Assembly: GCA_015296085.1 (NCBI GenBank)
Contig: DVDT01000050.1
Location: 1 to 64,000 of the forward strand
Origin: Trichormus sp. M33_DOE_039
GTDB lineage: Bacteria > Cyanobacteriota > Cyanobacteriia > Cyanobacteriales > Nostocaceae
Reading direction: 5' to 3'
DNA: 64,000 nucleotides
Shown piece after piece: positions 26,240 through 35,681 of this stretch. Made by a program: the position numbers and the translations under genes. The notes below the pieces were generated by a model. It had not been told where the DNA came from. It was given only the letters and a program-made list of their open reading frames with translations, and ran no database searches. Position 1 is the stretch's first letter; each line of letters begins with the position of its first letter.

Positions 26240-26398
26240 ATGCTAACAAAACTTGTGCAAGCCGCCATCATAACTTTCTTGCTGTATATGATTGCAGGAC
26301 TTAGCCCCAATACAAAAATGCAAACAAGGGCGGGTTCTTCACCCTCACCAGAAACGCCTGGGCAGATTATTAGTATGTTGTTCCGTTCGCTGCAATAG
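26240..26398 (+). CDS. Small hydrophobic protein (52 aa)
   Basis: A short ORF supported by a strong ribosome site, GAGGGAGA, about 6-8 nt before ATG. The peptide begins MLTKLVQAAIITFLLYMIAGL, a single membrane helix or uncleaved signal, then a polar tail (SPNTKMQTRAGSSPSPETPG) and a short amphipathic end (QIISMLFRSLQ). It lies upstream of the YyaL-like gene on the same strand with about 150 bp between. I know no family for it. The function is unknown; a membrane-associated small protein is likely. Confidence 0.6.
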   Translation: MLTKLVQAAIITFLLYMIAGLSPNTKMQTRAGSSPSPETPGQIISMLFRSLQ

Positions 26399-26545
26399 TC
26401 AACAGTCCTTTGTTTGTCTTGCCCTAAACCCCTATACCTTCATACTCCTACACTCCTGTTTCTTAGGAGATATACACTTAGGCATTGAGGGAAACACTGA
26501 CAGCAGGTAGACTGGGCAAATAAGGCAACTATCTGCATTGGAATC

Positions 26546-28621
26546 ATGACTAATCGCCTGGCCCAAGCTCAGAGTTTATACCTCCGCAAACACGCTGAAA
26601 ACCCCATTGATTGGTGGCCTTGGTGTGATGAAGCTCTTGCCACTGCTAAAACAGAAGATAAGCCGATTTTTGTTTCTATTGGCTATTCCAGTTGCCACTG
26701 GTGTACTGTCATGGAAGGTGAGGCTTTTTCTGATCAAGCTGTAGCGGAGTATCTTAATACTAATTTCTTGCCTATCAAAGTGGATAGAGAGGAAAGGCCA
26801 GACATCGATAGCATCTATATGCAAGCTTTGCAGATGATGAGTGGTCAAGGAGGTTGGCCTTTAAATGTATTTTTATCGCCGGAAGATTTAGTGCCGTTTT
26901 ACGCTGGAACTTACTTTCCGTTAGAACCACGCTACAACCGTCCTGGCTTTTTGCAAGTTTTGCAAGCACTACGCCGCTATTACGATACAGAAAAAGAGGA
27001 TTTGCGGCAACGTAAAGCTGTGATTATAGAGTCTCTGCTCACTTCTGCGGTTTTACAAGGTGAGGCGACACAGGAGGCGCAATTACAGGAATTGCTGCGC
27101 CGTGGTTGGGAAACTAGCACAGGTATTATTACGCCCAATCAGTATGGCAATAGTTTTCCGATGATCCCCTATGCAGAATTGGCATTGCAGGGAACGAGAT
27201 TCCAGTTTGAGTCTCGCTATGATGGTCAACAAGTTTGCATTCAGCGCGGATTAGACTTAGCGTTGGGCGGGATTTATGATCATGTGGCTGGCGGCTTTCA
27301 TCGTTACACTGTTGATCCTACTTGGACTGTACCCCACTTTGAAAAGATGCTCTATGACAATGGTCAAATTGTGGAGTATCTAGCTAATTTATGGAGTGCA
27401 GGTATCCAAGAACCAGCTTTTGCTAGGTCTGTATCTGGTACTATCCAATGGCTGCAACGGGAAATGACTGCACCGACTGGTTATTTCTACGCGGCTCAAG
27501 ATGCTGATAGTTTTACCACTTCTGAAGAAAAAGAACCGGAAGAAGGGGCTTTTTATGTTTGGAGTTATGCGGAACTAGAACAACTGTTAACACAAACAGA
27601 ACTAACGGAATTACAACAACAGTTTACAGTCACTACTAACGGTAATTTTGAAGGGAAAAACGTATTGCAGAGGCGCAATGCAGGGGAGTTGAGTTCAACT
27701 CTAGAACTGGCGTTAGGTAAACTGTTTACGGTGCGCTATGGTAGTCTGGTTGATGCACTCCTGACTTTCCCTCCAGCACGAGACAATCAAGAAGCAAAAA
27801 CGACTGACTGGCCGGGACGTATTCCTCCTGTCACAGATACAAAGATGATTGTGGCTTGGAATAGTTTGATGATTTCCGGTTTAGCAAGGGCGGCGGCGGC
27901 GTTCCAAGCACTTGAGTATTGGGAGATAGCGGCTAAAGCAGCAAACTTTATTTGGGAGCATCAGTTTGTTGCTGGGCGTTTCCACAGACTGAACTATGAA
28001 GGTAAACCTGCTGTGCTGGCGCAGTCTGAAGATTATGCTTTGTTTATTAAAGCCTTGCTAGATTTACACCAAACTCAAAACTCACAGCCATCTTTGTGGT
28101 TGGAAAGAGCGATCGCTCTGCAAACTGAATTTAATCAATTTCTCTGGAGTGTAGAATTAGGTGGCTACTTCAATACAGCTAGTGATGCTAGTCAAGATTT
28201 AATTGTACGGGAACGCAGTTATGCAGATAATGCTACACCCTCAGCTAACGGTGTGGCGATCGCTAATTTAGTCCGTCTATCACTCCTTACTGATGACCTC
28301 CATTATCTAGATTTAGCCGAGCAAGGTTTAAAAGCTTTTAACAGTGTGATGCAGCAAGCACCCCAAGCTTGTCCCAGTCTATTTACAGCTTTAGATTGGT
28401 ATCTGAATTCCACTTTGATTCGCAGCACCAGTGAGCAAATTAATTTATTGCTTCCGAAATATTTACCAACCGTTGCTCTGAATGTGGTGGCTAATTTACC
28501 CGCAGATAGCATGGGTTTAGTTTGTCAAGGTTTGAAATGTCTTCCCTCAGCCGGGAGTTTGGAGCAGTTGTTAGAGCAAGTGCGGCAGAGTCAGACTAGG
28601 AGTGTAGGGGAGGCAAGGTAG
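26546..28621 (+). CDS. YyaL/DUF255 thioredoxin-domain protein
   Basis: A 691-residue protein of the YyaL/spermatogenesis-associated-20 family. The N-terminal thioredoxin-like domain (about 1-165) has [15 protein letters not shown] with the redox-like CHWC and the family block [14 protein letters not shown]. The rest is an (alpha/alpha)-barrel like those of N-acylglucosamine 2-epimerase and glycoside hydrolases (motifs [36 protein letters not shown]). The enzymatic activity of the family is not established. The length is normal and the gene appears intact. mobA follows about 110 bp later. Confidence 0.92.
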   Translation: MTNRLAQAQSLYLRKHAENPIDWWPWCDEALATAKTEDKPIFVSIGYSSCHWCTVMEGEAFSDQAVAEYLNTNFLPIKVDREERPDIDSIYMQALQMMSGQGGWPLNVFLSPEDLVPFYAGTYFPLEPRYNRPGFLQVLQALRRYYDTEKEDLRQRKAVIIESLLTSAVLQGEATQEAQLQELLRRGWETSTGIITPNQYGNSFPMIPYAELALQGTRFQFESRYDGQQVCIQRGLDLALGGIYDHVAGGFHRYTVDPTWTVPHFEKMLYDNGQIVEYLANLWSAGIQEPAFARSVSGTIQWLQREMTAPTGYFYAAQDADSFTTSEEKEPEEGAFYVWSYAELEQLLTQTELTELQQQFTVTTNGNFEGKNVLQRRNAGELSSTLELALGKLFTVRYGSLVDALLTFPPARDNQEAKTTDWPGRIPPVTDTKMIVAWNSLMISGLARAAAAFQALEYWEIAAKAANFIWEHQFVAGRFHRLNYEGKPAVLAQSEDYALFIKALLDLHQTQNSQPSLWLERAIALQTEFNQFLWSVELGGYFNTASDASQDLIVRERSYADNATPSANGVAIANLVRLSLLTDDLHYLDLAEQGLKAFNSVMQQAPQACPSLFTALDWYLNSTLIRSTSEQINLLLPKYLPTVALNVVANLPADSMGLVCQGLKCLPSAGSLEQLLEQVRQSQTRSVGEAR

Positions 28622-28730
28622 AGTGACTAAGTAATGAGACAAAATTAATTACACAAATTTTTTCTGTAACCTGTAAGCTTTCCCTGATCTTCATTCATGA
28701 ATTTCATTGTGTCCGACTACTTAATGATCA

Positions 28731-29336
28731 ATGACTAATGACTCAACACTCATCACAGCTATTGTCTTAGCTGGTGGTCAAAGTTCTCGGATGGGTGAGG
28801 ATAAGGCTTTGATCCCCATCCAAGGTATGCCATTGTTGCAAAGGGTGTGTAGAATTGCGGCCAGTTGCGCTAATACTGTTTATGTTGTGACTCCCTGGCC
28901 AGAACGCTATCAAAATTTAGATTTACCTAGTTGCCAGTTTATTCGAGAGTCCCCCAATTCCCAAGGGCCTTTGGTGGGGTTTGCTCAAGGTTTGACACTA
29001 GTAGATACTGGGTGGGTTTTATTACTAGCTTGTGATTTGCCAAAGTTGCAACTTGATTTATTACAAGATTGGATAGCAAGACTTGATAGTGTAGATGATG
29101 ATGCGATCGCAGCTTTAGCTCATCATGCCAAAGGCTGGGAAGTTTTGTGTGGTTTTTATCGTCGTCGCTGTTTGCCGCAACTATTAGAGTTTATCAAGCA
29201 AGGTGGGCGATCGTTCCAACACTGGTTGCAAAATTATCCTGTAGAAATCCTCCCTTTACCTAATCCAGAAATACTCTTTAACTGCAATACACCGCAAGAT
29301 TTGTCCGTACTTGACGACGGCAACTCAAAGGTTTAA
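28731..29336 (+). CDS. mobA: Molybdenum cofactor guanylyltransferase
   Basis: Couples GTP to molybdopterin to give the guanine dinucleotide form of the cofactor used by enzymes such as formate dehydrogenase and some nitrate reductases. The 201 residues carry the nucleotidyltransferase motif LAGGQSSRMGEDKAL at about 14-28, the LLLACDLPKL metal site, and the C-terminal FNCNTPQDL signature. Other molybdopterin genes are not in the window. A terminator lies about 175 bp past its stop. Confidence 0.93.
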   Translation: MTNDSTLITAIVLAGGQSSRMGEDKALIPIQGMPLLQRVCRIAASCANTVYVVTPWPERYQNLDLPSCQFIRESPNSQGPLVGFAQGLTLVDTGWVLLLACDLPKLQLDLLQDWIARLDSVDDDAIAALAHHAKGWEVLCGFYRRRCLPQLLEFIKQGGRSFQHWLQNYPVEILPLPNPEILFNCNTPQDLSVLDDGNSKV

Positions 29337-29510
29337 TTTTTATTTTTTAAAGTAAAAAAGTTTACTGACGGTAATTTTAAAGAAACTGTGATTTGTGATC
29401 TATCCAACATTAGTTTCTCAGTCTATTCTTGTATATTAGGTAAAGCTTTTCTCAAATACCTTGTATACCTCCTGGCGAGTAACACAATCATCTGAATTTT
29501 AGGGGATTTT

Positions 29511-29538
29511 GGCTGGTGTGTGTACCCGCCTTTTTTTT
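29511..29538 (+). terminator. Intrinsic terminator downstream of mobA
   Basis: GGCTGGT and ACCCGCC pair around a GTGTGT loop, followed by eight T residues at 29531-29538. It separates mobA from the binding-protein gene that starts at 29604, whose promoter must lie in the remaining 65 bp or upstream with read-through. Confidence 0.8.
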
Positions 29539-29603
29539 CACGTTTAAGTTATTCTGAATTATGAAACGAGGAATGATTTAGTTACTTTCTTGAAGTTTGT
29601 ATT

Positions 29604-30500
29604 ATGTTGCGTCCTTGGCTATCATCTATATTAGCAATTGTATTGAGCATAACTATCAGTGCTTGTGCAACTGCAACTACTCAACCCAAAGCACAGACAT
29701 CTAATAATCCACAACAGGTAGCAACACCTACCGCTAAAAGAGTCGTTACTCTTTCTTCTTTAACTACTGATATTATCTATGAACTTGATCAAACAAAACT
29801 GGTAGGGATTACTGGTAGTACATTATTTAAAAATGACCCACGCTTCCAAAATCTTCCTCGTGTCAGTGAAGGTCAAACTCCCCCAAACATAGAAAAAATT
29901 GTAGCTCTCAAACCAGATTTAGTGATTGGTGCAGAAGGTTTTTCCAATCAAGTAACTCAAAGGCTAGAAAAATTAGGAATTCGTACTTTATTGACCCAAG
30001 TAAATAGTTGGCAATCTTTAGAAGAACTAACGAAACAAATCGCCCAATTAATTGATGTCAATCCTCAGCCATTGTTAGACCGTTATCAAAGTTTTTTACC
30101 AGATAAAATTAATCAGAGTCTATCGACTTTAGTGTTAGTGAGTGTTCAGCCTATCCTATCACCCAATAAAAATAGTTGGGCTGGGGATTTACTAGAAAAA
30201 TTTCAAACAAAAAATTTAGCCGCACAATTGCAAGGTAAAAGTCCCATTGCTGGTTATGTCACACTCTCAGCAGAAAAAGTGATAGAAGCAAATCCAGAGG
30301 TAATTCTGATAGTTAGTCCACCCGGAAGTTCTCCAACATCTGTATTAGATGGTTTGAAAAAACAATCTTTTTGGCAGAAATTGCAAGCTACTAAAAATAA
30401 TCGAGTTTATGTTTTTAACTACTATGGATTAGTCAATCCCGGTAGTATAGATGCTATCGAACGGGCTTGTCAGCAACTCCAGCAAGATTTATTGAAATAA
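29604..30500 (+). CDS. Periplasmic metal-chelate/corrinoid binding protein (BtuF/FecB type)
   Basis: A 298-residue substrate-binding protein of the iron-siderophore/vitamin B12 ABC class (PF01497-like fold). The N-terminal signal has a lipobox-like SITISACA, so it is probably a lipoprotein. Typical blocks are KRVVTLSSLTTDIIYELDQTKLVGITGS, IVALKPDLVIGAEGF, the long bridging helix, and IEANPEVILIVSPPGSSP. No permease or ATPase gene is adjacent. Next to cobalt/nickel ECF and iron-uptake genes, a cobalamin, cobinamide or iron-chelate ligand is plausible; sequence alone does not decide. Confidence 0.82.
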   Translation: MLRPWLSSILAIVLSITISACATATTQPKAQTSNNPQQVATPTAKRVVTLSSLTTDIIYELDQTKLVGITGSTLFKNDPRFQNLPRVSEGQTPPNIEKIVALKPDLVIGAEGFSNQVTQRLEKLGIRTLLTQVNSWQSLEELTKQIAQLIDVNPQPLLDRYQSFLPDKINQSLSTLVLVSVQPILSPNKNSWAGDLLEKFQTKNLAAQLQGKSPIAGYVTLSAEKVIEANPEVILIVSPPGSSPTSVLDGLKKQSFWQKLQATKNNRVYVFNYYGLVNPGSIDAIERACQQLQQDLLK

Positions 30501-30584
30501 TTAAGTCTTGAGAAACCATATTATTTTTTCTGGCTAATAGGAGAATGTTCTACTTACATTGACTTTTAACTAATTTTTGGTTTT

Positions 30585-31553
30585 TTAATCTTTTACAGGC
30601 TTAACTGATTTTTGCTCAATTGAGATATTATGATTGGCTTTGAGCGCACCACCAGTTAAACTGCGGAAATATAAACCACCCACAGTTAATAAAAATGTTA
30701 GATATCCTACTGCTTGAACAAGGTAAAGATTTTCTCTATAACCAAATAAAGATTTGAGAACTATACCAGGAAATTCTTGATCGGGCAAAATTTGACTGGT
30801 ATTCCAAACCATTGGCCCCAAAATACAAGAATGGATTCTAGTAAAGTGTTCGTAATAAAAACATAGACTTTCTGAGGCGCGGTTGCTGAGGGCTAAGTTA
30901 GCTATAGCATCATCAAAATGTTTTAATGCAGAAACCACTAACCCAGCAACAATTAATACTAATAAAACACCCATCACTTGGAAGAATTGACGGATATTAA
31001 TTTTGACCCCTAATTTAAATAAAAATACACCGATCGCAGCGGCTGTGGCTAAACCTGCGAGTGCGCCAATTGTGGGTATTAGTCCTTGTTGAAAATTCGC
31101 GGCGATAAATAGAACTGTTTCAAAGCCTTCACGCACAACAGCAATCAAAATTAAGCTAAATACACCCCAAGCTGCTTGGGAATTTTTTCCTAAAGCCTGG
31201 TTGACTGCACCTTCAACTTGCGCTTTCATGAATCTGGCTTGCTTCGTCATCCAGATTAGCATCCAACTGAGCATGGCGATCGCCAACACACTGAACACAC
31301 CCTCTAGCATCGGTTCAATTACCGGGGTGTATTGTGGATTTGCTGCGCCGATAACTTTAATTAACCAACTGAACAGTACGCCAATTAGCGCACTGACGAT
31401 GATCCCAACGCCAATACCAGCATATACCCAAATATTTAAGCGTGATTGTTTAGCTTTTTTCAATAATGCTAAAACAATACCAACCACTAAAGCGGCTTCT
31501 ACTCCTTCACGGAGTGTAATGACAAAAGTAGGTAGAGCAGTGCTAAAGTTCAT
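30585..31553 (-). CDS. FTR1/EfeU-family iron permease
   Basis: A 322-residue inner-membrane iron permease with about seven helices. Both iron-exchange motifs are intact: REGVE at residues 15-19 and REGFE at 141-145. In yeast Fet3-Ftr1 and related bacterial systems, a multicopper oxidase converts Fe2+ to Fe3+, which the permease then takes in. Such an oxidase is encoded upstream on this same strand (33382-34407), with a ferritin-like and a helix-hairpin-helix lipoprotein gene between. It is the last gene of this set, and the 3' end is convergent with the binding-protein gene. Confidence 0.93.
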   Translation of the reverse strand: MNFSTALPTFVITLREGVEAALVVGIVLALLKKAKQSRLNIWVYAGIGVGIIVSALIGVLFSWLIKVIGAANPQYTPVIEPMLEGVFSVLAIAMLSWMLIWMTKQARFMKAQVEGAVNQALGKNSQAAWGVFSLILIAVVREGFETVLFIAANFQQGLIPTIGALAGLATAAAIGVFLFKLGVKINIRQFFQVMGVLLVLIVAGLVVSALKHFDDAIANLALSNRASESLCFYYEHFTRIHSCILGPMVWNTSQILPDQEFPGIVLKSLFGYRENLYLVQAVGYLTFLLTVGGLYFRSLTGGALKANHNISIEQKSVKPVKD

Positions 31554-31556
31554 TGT

Positions 31557-31677
31557 TATTTTAGTCCAAAGTCAACAGTATAAAGTCCATAGTCTCAAGT
31601 CCATAGTTCAAAGTTCAAAGTCAAAAAAATGACTATGCACTACTGACTATTGACTGGTGACTATGGACTATTAACCA
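31557..31677. repeat. Degenerate short repeats (AGTCCATAG / GACTATTGACT types)
   Basis: Units such as AAAGTCCATAGTC, GTTCAAAGTTC and TGACTATTGACTGGTGAC fill the gap between the ferritin-like gene and the permease gene. STRR-type spacer DNA. Confidence 0.65.
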
Positions 31678-32112
31678 TTAGCTGAAATCGCGCAGCATTT
31701 TCTTCAATTCTAGGTTATGCAGTTCTTCTTGCCCAATCATCGTCCGGGCAAATTCTTCGAGATAAATACTAGCATCGGCAACAGTATTAAGTAGATTTTT
31801 ATACATTTCCAATGCTTTTCTTTCGTGATTTAAGCTTTCTTCCAAGATATCTTTCACAGAATGCTTGAAAGTTTCTTCCATAGGCGCAATTCTCAAGGTG
31901 GGATGTCCATCTAAGCCTGTGAGAATTTCTCCTACTTGTTGAGCATGAAGTAAGGATTCGCTAGCCTGAGCTTTGAAGAAAGCCACAATAGGAATACGAT
32001 TAGGGCCTGTCACCATCAGGGAATAGTGTGTGTAGCGCACTACTCCTGCGAGTTCAAATTCCATGATGGCGTTTAATAGGTCGATGGTCTTTTTTTGATC
32101 AAGCTCTTGCAT
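31678..32112 (-). CDS. Ferritin-like/bacterioferritin-type protein
   Basis: A 144-residue all-helical protein. The helix pattern (LLNAIMEFELAGVVRYTHYSLMV, AFFKAQASESLLHAQQVGEIL, LEESLNHERKALEMYKNLL, LEEFARTMIGQEELHNLELKKML) gives the Glu/His spacing of a four-helix di-iron bundle, as in ferritins and Dps-like bacterioferritins. The length is slightly short of classic Bfr (about 155) and no haem-ligand Met is obvious. Placed between an iron oxidase and an iron permease, storage or buffering of newly imported iron is the likely role. Confidence 0.85.
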   Translation of the reverse strand: MQELDQKKTIDLLNAIMEFELAGVVRYTHYSLMVTGPNRIPIVAFFKAQASESLLHAQQVGEILTGLDGHPTLRIAPMEETFKHSVKDILEESLNHERKALEMYKNLLNTVADASIYLEEFARTMIGQEELHNLELKKMLRDFS

Positions 32113-32332
32113 TAGTCGTTAATTACAATTACGAAGGGAGTGTTATGAGTAAGGAGTTTTAGCAATTCAAAATTCAAAATTCAGAAAGCCACATATTAAC
32201 AAGGATTTCTCAGTTTGAATCTGTTGCTGAATTTTAGAGAATTGGTATTACAGGTTTAAAATACCTCACTGCTCACTCATTTTAAACTCCTAAGTTTGTT
32301 GTGTATGGTACTTGACAATACTATCTTTGGTA

Positions 32333-33361
32333 CTAACTTTGTGCTTGGGTGCTGGATTTGTCAATCACTTTTTGTGAATTGAGTTCAATAGTTTTCACCA
32401 GCTGAGTGACTTCATTGGGTGTTTTTACGGGTTGAGTTGGTGGAATCACGCTAGGCCAAACCTTTGTCAGTTCAGCAAAACTAGCCTCAATGGCTTTGTG
32501 CGCTTCAGGATTACTTTGTGAGACTTGGGTAGCAATTCCTTTGTAGAGTTCGTCAGCGTAGATGACAAAGCCACGAGAGTCTTGATATTCAATCGCTTCT
32601 GCTACTTTACCATTGGCGATCGCTGCCCCATATTCGGAGTTTGCTGCGTCTAATAAGCTGTTAATCACTTGTAAGACAAAACTAGGTTTGCTACGTTGCG
32701 CTTCTGGTAGAGCAGCGATCGCTCCATCTACTGATTGCACGGAAGCAGTAAAATCAGTTTTAACTTTGGTACTTTTGGGGCTAGATTTCACTAAGTCTTG
32801 CAAACTCACCAAAGTTGTCTTGAACTCTTTGACTTTACGTTCGTTGAGTTGCTCTTCGACATCAATATAAATCTCTTCTACTGGGTGTCCAATATGGGGT
32901 TCAGCTTGCTTTGGCTGATCTTTATCCAGGAGTTCTTGTGCTACGAAAAGATGACCTTTCATCAACCCCATTTTGGTCATATAGTCAACGTCTTTGGCTT
33001 CGCCAGTTAACTCTACTTCCTGAACAGACACCATATCTTTAATTTGGTCGAACTGTTCCTGAGTAATGACTTTTTTCGTGACTAGATCCTCTGGACTACC
33101 GTAGGGACGATTGGCTTGGATTTTGTTGGATAAGGCTGGAACACCTAATTTAGCTTCAAATTTATCTAACTCTGACAGGATAGCAGTATTAATATTGATT
33201 TGAGGTTTCCCACCGTGATTGCTGTGAGTGATGGCTGCGGTTGTCTGGTTAGTAGCTGGTTGTTGTGTGTTATCTGCTGTTTGTGTACCTCCAGTACAAG
33301 AACTGAGAGAAACTATGATGCAACTAGCGATCGCTAGACAGATATAGCGGGGTTTAATCAT
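32333..33361 (-). CDS. Lipoprotein with a helix-hairpin-helix domain, iron-uptake associated
   Basis: A 342-residue protein. The signal peptide ends in a lipobox (VSLSSCTGG, Cys at about residue 22). A ComEA-like helix-hairpin-helix segment follows (about 53-115; ININTAILSELDKFEAKLGVPALSNKI..). A helical periplasmic domain then carries conserved His/Glu residues (MKGHLFVAQELL, EPHIGHPVEEIYID), in the style of EfeO-like or M75 domains. It sits 20 bp downstream of the multicopper oxidase, so it is almost certainly cotranscribed. It may bind Fe or Cu and hand it between oxidase and permease; that is inference from context. Confidence 0.75.
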   Translation of the reverse strand: MIKPRYICLAIASCIIVSLSSCTGGTQTADNTQQPATNQTTAAITHSNHGGKPQININTAILSELDKFEAKLGVPALSNKIQANRPYGSPEDLVTKKVITQEQFDQIKDMVSVQEVELTGEAKDVDYMTKMGLMKGHLFVAQELLDKDQPKQAEPHIGHPVEEIYIDVEEQLNERKVKEFKTTLVSLQDLVKSSPKSTKVKTDFTASVQSVDGAIAALPEAQRSKPSFVLQVINSLLDAANSEYGAAIANGKVAEAIEYQDSRGFVIYADELYKGIATQVSQSNPEAHKAIEASFAELTKVWPSVIPPTQPVKTPNEVTQLVKTIELNSQKVIDKSSTQAQS

Positions 33362-33381
33362 AACTTGAGATTTAAATTGAT

Positions 33382-34407
33382 TTAACTAGGTAAACTTTGA
33401 GAATTATTAGCGATAACTTCAAACTGACCCATGCAGCCATTTTCAGCGATCGCATCTTGGTGAGGATGGAACATATACTTACCGGGATAGCGAAACGCAA
33501 ACTCTAGAATATGTCTCTCCGCGACTCCCATCGTGATCACATCGGTTTTCTCACTGGGAGTCATCGTCATCCCAGAACGATAGACATCGAAGAAATTGGC
33601 GTGGAGATGAAACGTTACCGCCGGATCGAATTCAATAATGTTGAGGACATACAAACGAATTAACTGATTTTGATAAATCTTGATGGGATGGTGCATATAG
33701 TGATGCGGTAGCCCATTAAAGGCATAATATTCATTGCGGTTATCGTCATTTACGTCGTAACCAGCCATCACTAGCACTATCTCATCAGCCGCCGGACGAG
33801 GTGTTGGCGGATCAATGATGAACATCCCATATAACCCTTTGGCGATGTGACGAGTCACTGGTTCAATGTGACAGTGGTAGAGGTGAACACCGTAGGGTTC
33901 AGCATCAAATTCATAAATAGTTGCACTCCCATTGCTGACTGGACGCACACCATCCATTTGAGCCGGATGCACTCCATGAAAATGTAAAGAGTGGGAATGT
34001 CCAGCCTGATTGAGAAATAGGATACGGATGCGATCGCCTTGTTTGGCTCTGAGTGTCGGCCCCGGAATGTGACCATTGAGATCCCACACGTTGTAAGCTA
34101 CTGCACTATTGAGTTGAATAACAGAAGTACCCGCAGTTAATTGGAATTCTCGGATAGTACGCCCATTTTCTTGCTTGACCGTACCATAATCAAACTCTCT
34201 GAGCATTTGCATGGGATGAGTCACATTGTCACCCGCATCCATTTCCATCAATGGTATTTTGACAATTGACTTACTTTCTCTGTTGAGGCTATGCACCAGC
34301 GCAGCTGCACCTACTACACCAGCACCAGATAAACCCAGTTTCAAAAGTTGGCGACGACTCCAAAGTTCTCCCTTACCCAGAGTGAAGTTATTGGGCATGA
34401 AATTCAA
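33382..34407 (-). CDS. Two-domain multicopper oxidase with Tat signal (putative ferroxidase)
   Basis: A 341-residue protein exported folded: the twin-arginine motif SRRQLLKLG at residues 17-25 is followed by a hydrophobic stretch. Copper ligands are visible as HFH near 142-144, HCHIEP at 178-183, HLH near 267-269 and HPH at 314-316. The type-1 cysteine is in the first domain (Cys179 in HCH), while the second domain has Pro between its histidines, so type-1 copper is predicted only in domain 1. Paired with an FTR1 permease, oxidation of Fe2+ for uptake is the likely role; a laccase-like activity cannot be excluded. A 17-bp palindrome lies just upstream. Confidence 0.88.
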   Translation of the reverse strand: MNFMPNNFTLGKGELWSRRQLLKLGLSGAGVVGAAALVHSLNRESKSIVKIPLMEMDAGDNVTHPMQMLREFDYGTVKQENGRTIREFQLTAGTSVIQLNSAVAYNVWDLNGHIPGPTLRAKQGDRIRILFLNQAGHSHSLHFHGVHPAQMDGVRPVSNGSATIYEFDAEPYGVHLYHCHIEPVTRHIAKGLYGMFIIDPPTPRPAADEIVLVMAGYDVNDDNRNEYYAFNGLPHHYMHHPIKIYQNQLIRLYVLNIIEFDPAVTFHLHANFFDVYRSGMTMTPSEKTDVITMGVAERHILEFAFRYPGKYMFHPHQDAIAENGCMGQFEVIANNSQSLPS

Positions 34408-34432
34408 CCACAGTTAAGCACAGTAACTAAAC

Positions 34433-34449
34433 TTGCAAATTATTTGCAA
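34433..34449 (-). promoter_or_regulatory. Fur-family-type operator before the iron-uptake genes
   Basis: TTGCAAATTATTTGCAA is a perfect palindrome around one central base, 26 bp upstream of the multicopper oxidase start codon. The form TTGCAA-N5-TTGCAA equals the Nur box described in Streptomyces and resembles other Fur-superfamily sites. Control of the iron set by a metal-sensing Fur-family repressor is inferred. Confidence 0.55.
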
Positions 34450-34895
34450 CTACCGCTCTGTATATTATAGGAATTAAGATTTAGTGTCAATAATTAGTAG
34501 GGGTTGCTAATTTAAGGTCAGTGTTGTCATCCCAAAGTCTGTAGAGAATATGTTGCAAATCTTTATAGAAAACCTGTTGGAGTAATTTAATGATGAATCA
34601 ATATGCGTAAAATTATTTAGTTTTTAGCATTAATTAATGCGAGTAATCAAAGCTGTTGCAGTTAAATGTTTGATGGTGCGACGTTATCTATAGTTCCAGT
34701 AAGGTTAACAGAAATATGTAAATCTATCAGCATGAGAAATAATAGGTAAGTTTTAATGCAATGATTTTTATTAGATGTTTCTCTGGATGAAATCAGAAAT
34801 TGTCTGGAATTTTTAATTTTTAGTTTTGAGTAGTTGGCTCAGGGAAATGCTGAGTTAAACTAATTCCTTGAACTAAAATTTCTGAGGTATAAAGT
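34450..34895. other. Divergent spacer between iron and cobalt uptake genes
   Basis: About 445 bp of AT-rich DNA upstream of cbiM. I looked for a cobalamin riboswitch (B12 box) because these often control cobalt importers, and saw none. The only strong element is the palindrome next to the oxidase gene. Confidence 0.45.
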
Positions 34896-35681
34896 GTGTT
34901 GAGAATAATTCTCACTTCAAAGCGCGCCTCACTGTTGCTAATGGGAGTTTTGAGTTTTTATGTAGTTGTGAGTGCAGCCGCACCAGCCTATGGTATGCAC
35001 ATTATGGAGGGTTACTTACCACCAGCATGGGCGGCTTTTTGGTGGTTAGTAGCTTTACCATTTATGATTTTAGGGGTGCGATCGCTAACTCGCATCACCA
35101 AAGCTAACCCAGAATTAAAATTACTCCTAGCTTTAGCAGGAGCTTTTACATTTGTCTTATCAGCGTTAAAATTACCGTCTGTCACTGGTAGTTGCTCTCA
35201 TCCCACAGGTACAGGTTTGGGTGCGGTGTTATTTGGCCCTTTGGCGATGTCGGTGTTAGGAACGCTGGTGTTAGTATTTCAAGCCTTACTATTAGCGCAT
35301 GGTGGTTTAACCACATTGGGAGCAAATGCTTTTTCGATGGCGATCGCTGGGCCTTTTGCAGCTTACTGGATTTATCATTGGACAATGCAGTTAACAGGTA
35401 AGCAAAAAACTGCCATTTTTCTAGCCGCTACTTTAGCAGATTTACTCACCTACGTTATTACTTCTGTACAACTTGCACTCGCTTTCCCTGCACCTGTAGG
35501 TGGATTTATCGCCTCTTTTGCCAAGTTTGCGGGAATTTTCGCCATTACACAAGTTCCCTTAGCTATTAGTGAAGGATTACTAACTGTATTGGTGTGGAAC
35601 TGGTTACAATCCTACAGCCCCCAAGAATTAGAAATATTGCAATCAATCAAAGGTAAACCCCAAACCCATGAATCAATCTAG
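34896..35681 (+). CDS. cbiM: Cobalt ECF transporter substrate-binding subunit CbiM
   Basis: The S-component that binds Co2+ in the membrane. The 261 residues start at GTG, with GAGG 9 nt upstream. A signal peptide (to about residue 33) exposes [17 protein letters not shown]; the conserved His directly after the new N-terminal Met is a metal ligand. The motif [17 protein letters not shown] is typical. The gene overlaps cbiN by 14 nt, which implies translational coupling. Cobalt serves cobalamin synthesis. Confidence 0.93.
   Translation: MLRIILTSKRASLLLMGVLSFYVVVSAAAPAYGMHIMEGYLPPAWAAFWWLVALPFMILGVRSLTRITKANPELKLLLALAGAFTFVLSALKLPSVTGSCSHPTGTGLGAVLFGPLAMSVLGTLVLVFQALLLAHGGLTTLGANAFSMAIAGPFAAYWIYHWTMQLTGKQKTAIFLAATLADLLTYVITSVQLALAFPAPVGGFIASFAKFAGIFAITQVPLAISEGLLTVLVWNWLQSYSPQELEILQSIKGKPQTHESI

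Noticed and set aside
26292-26510. 72-codon frame overlapping the small membrane peptide gene
   Set aside because: It overlaps the 52-aa gene in another frame, has a weaker start and no hydrophobic or domain pattern.
34450-34895. Cobalamin riboswitch before cbiM
   Set aside because: No B12 box or matching helices could be seen by eye in the spacer.
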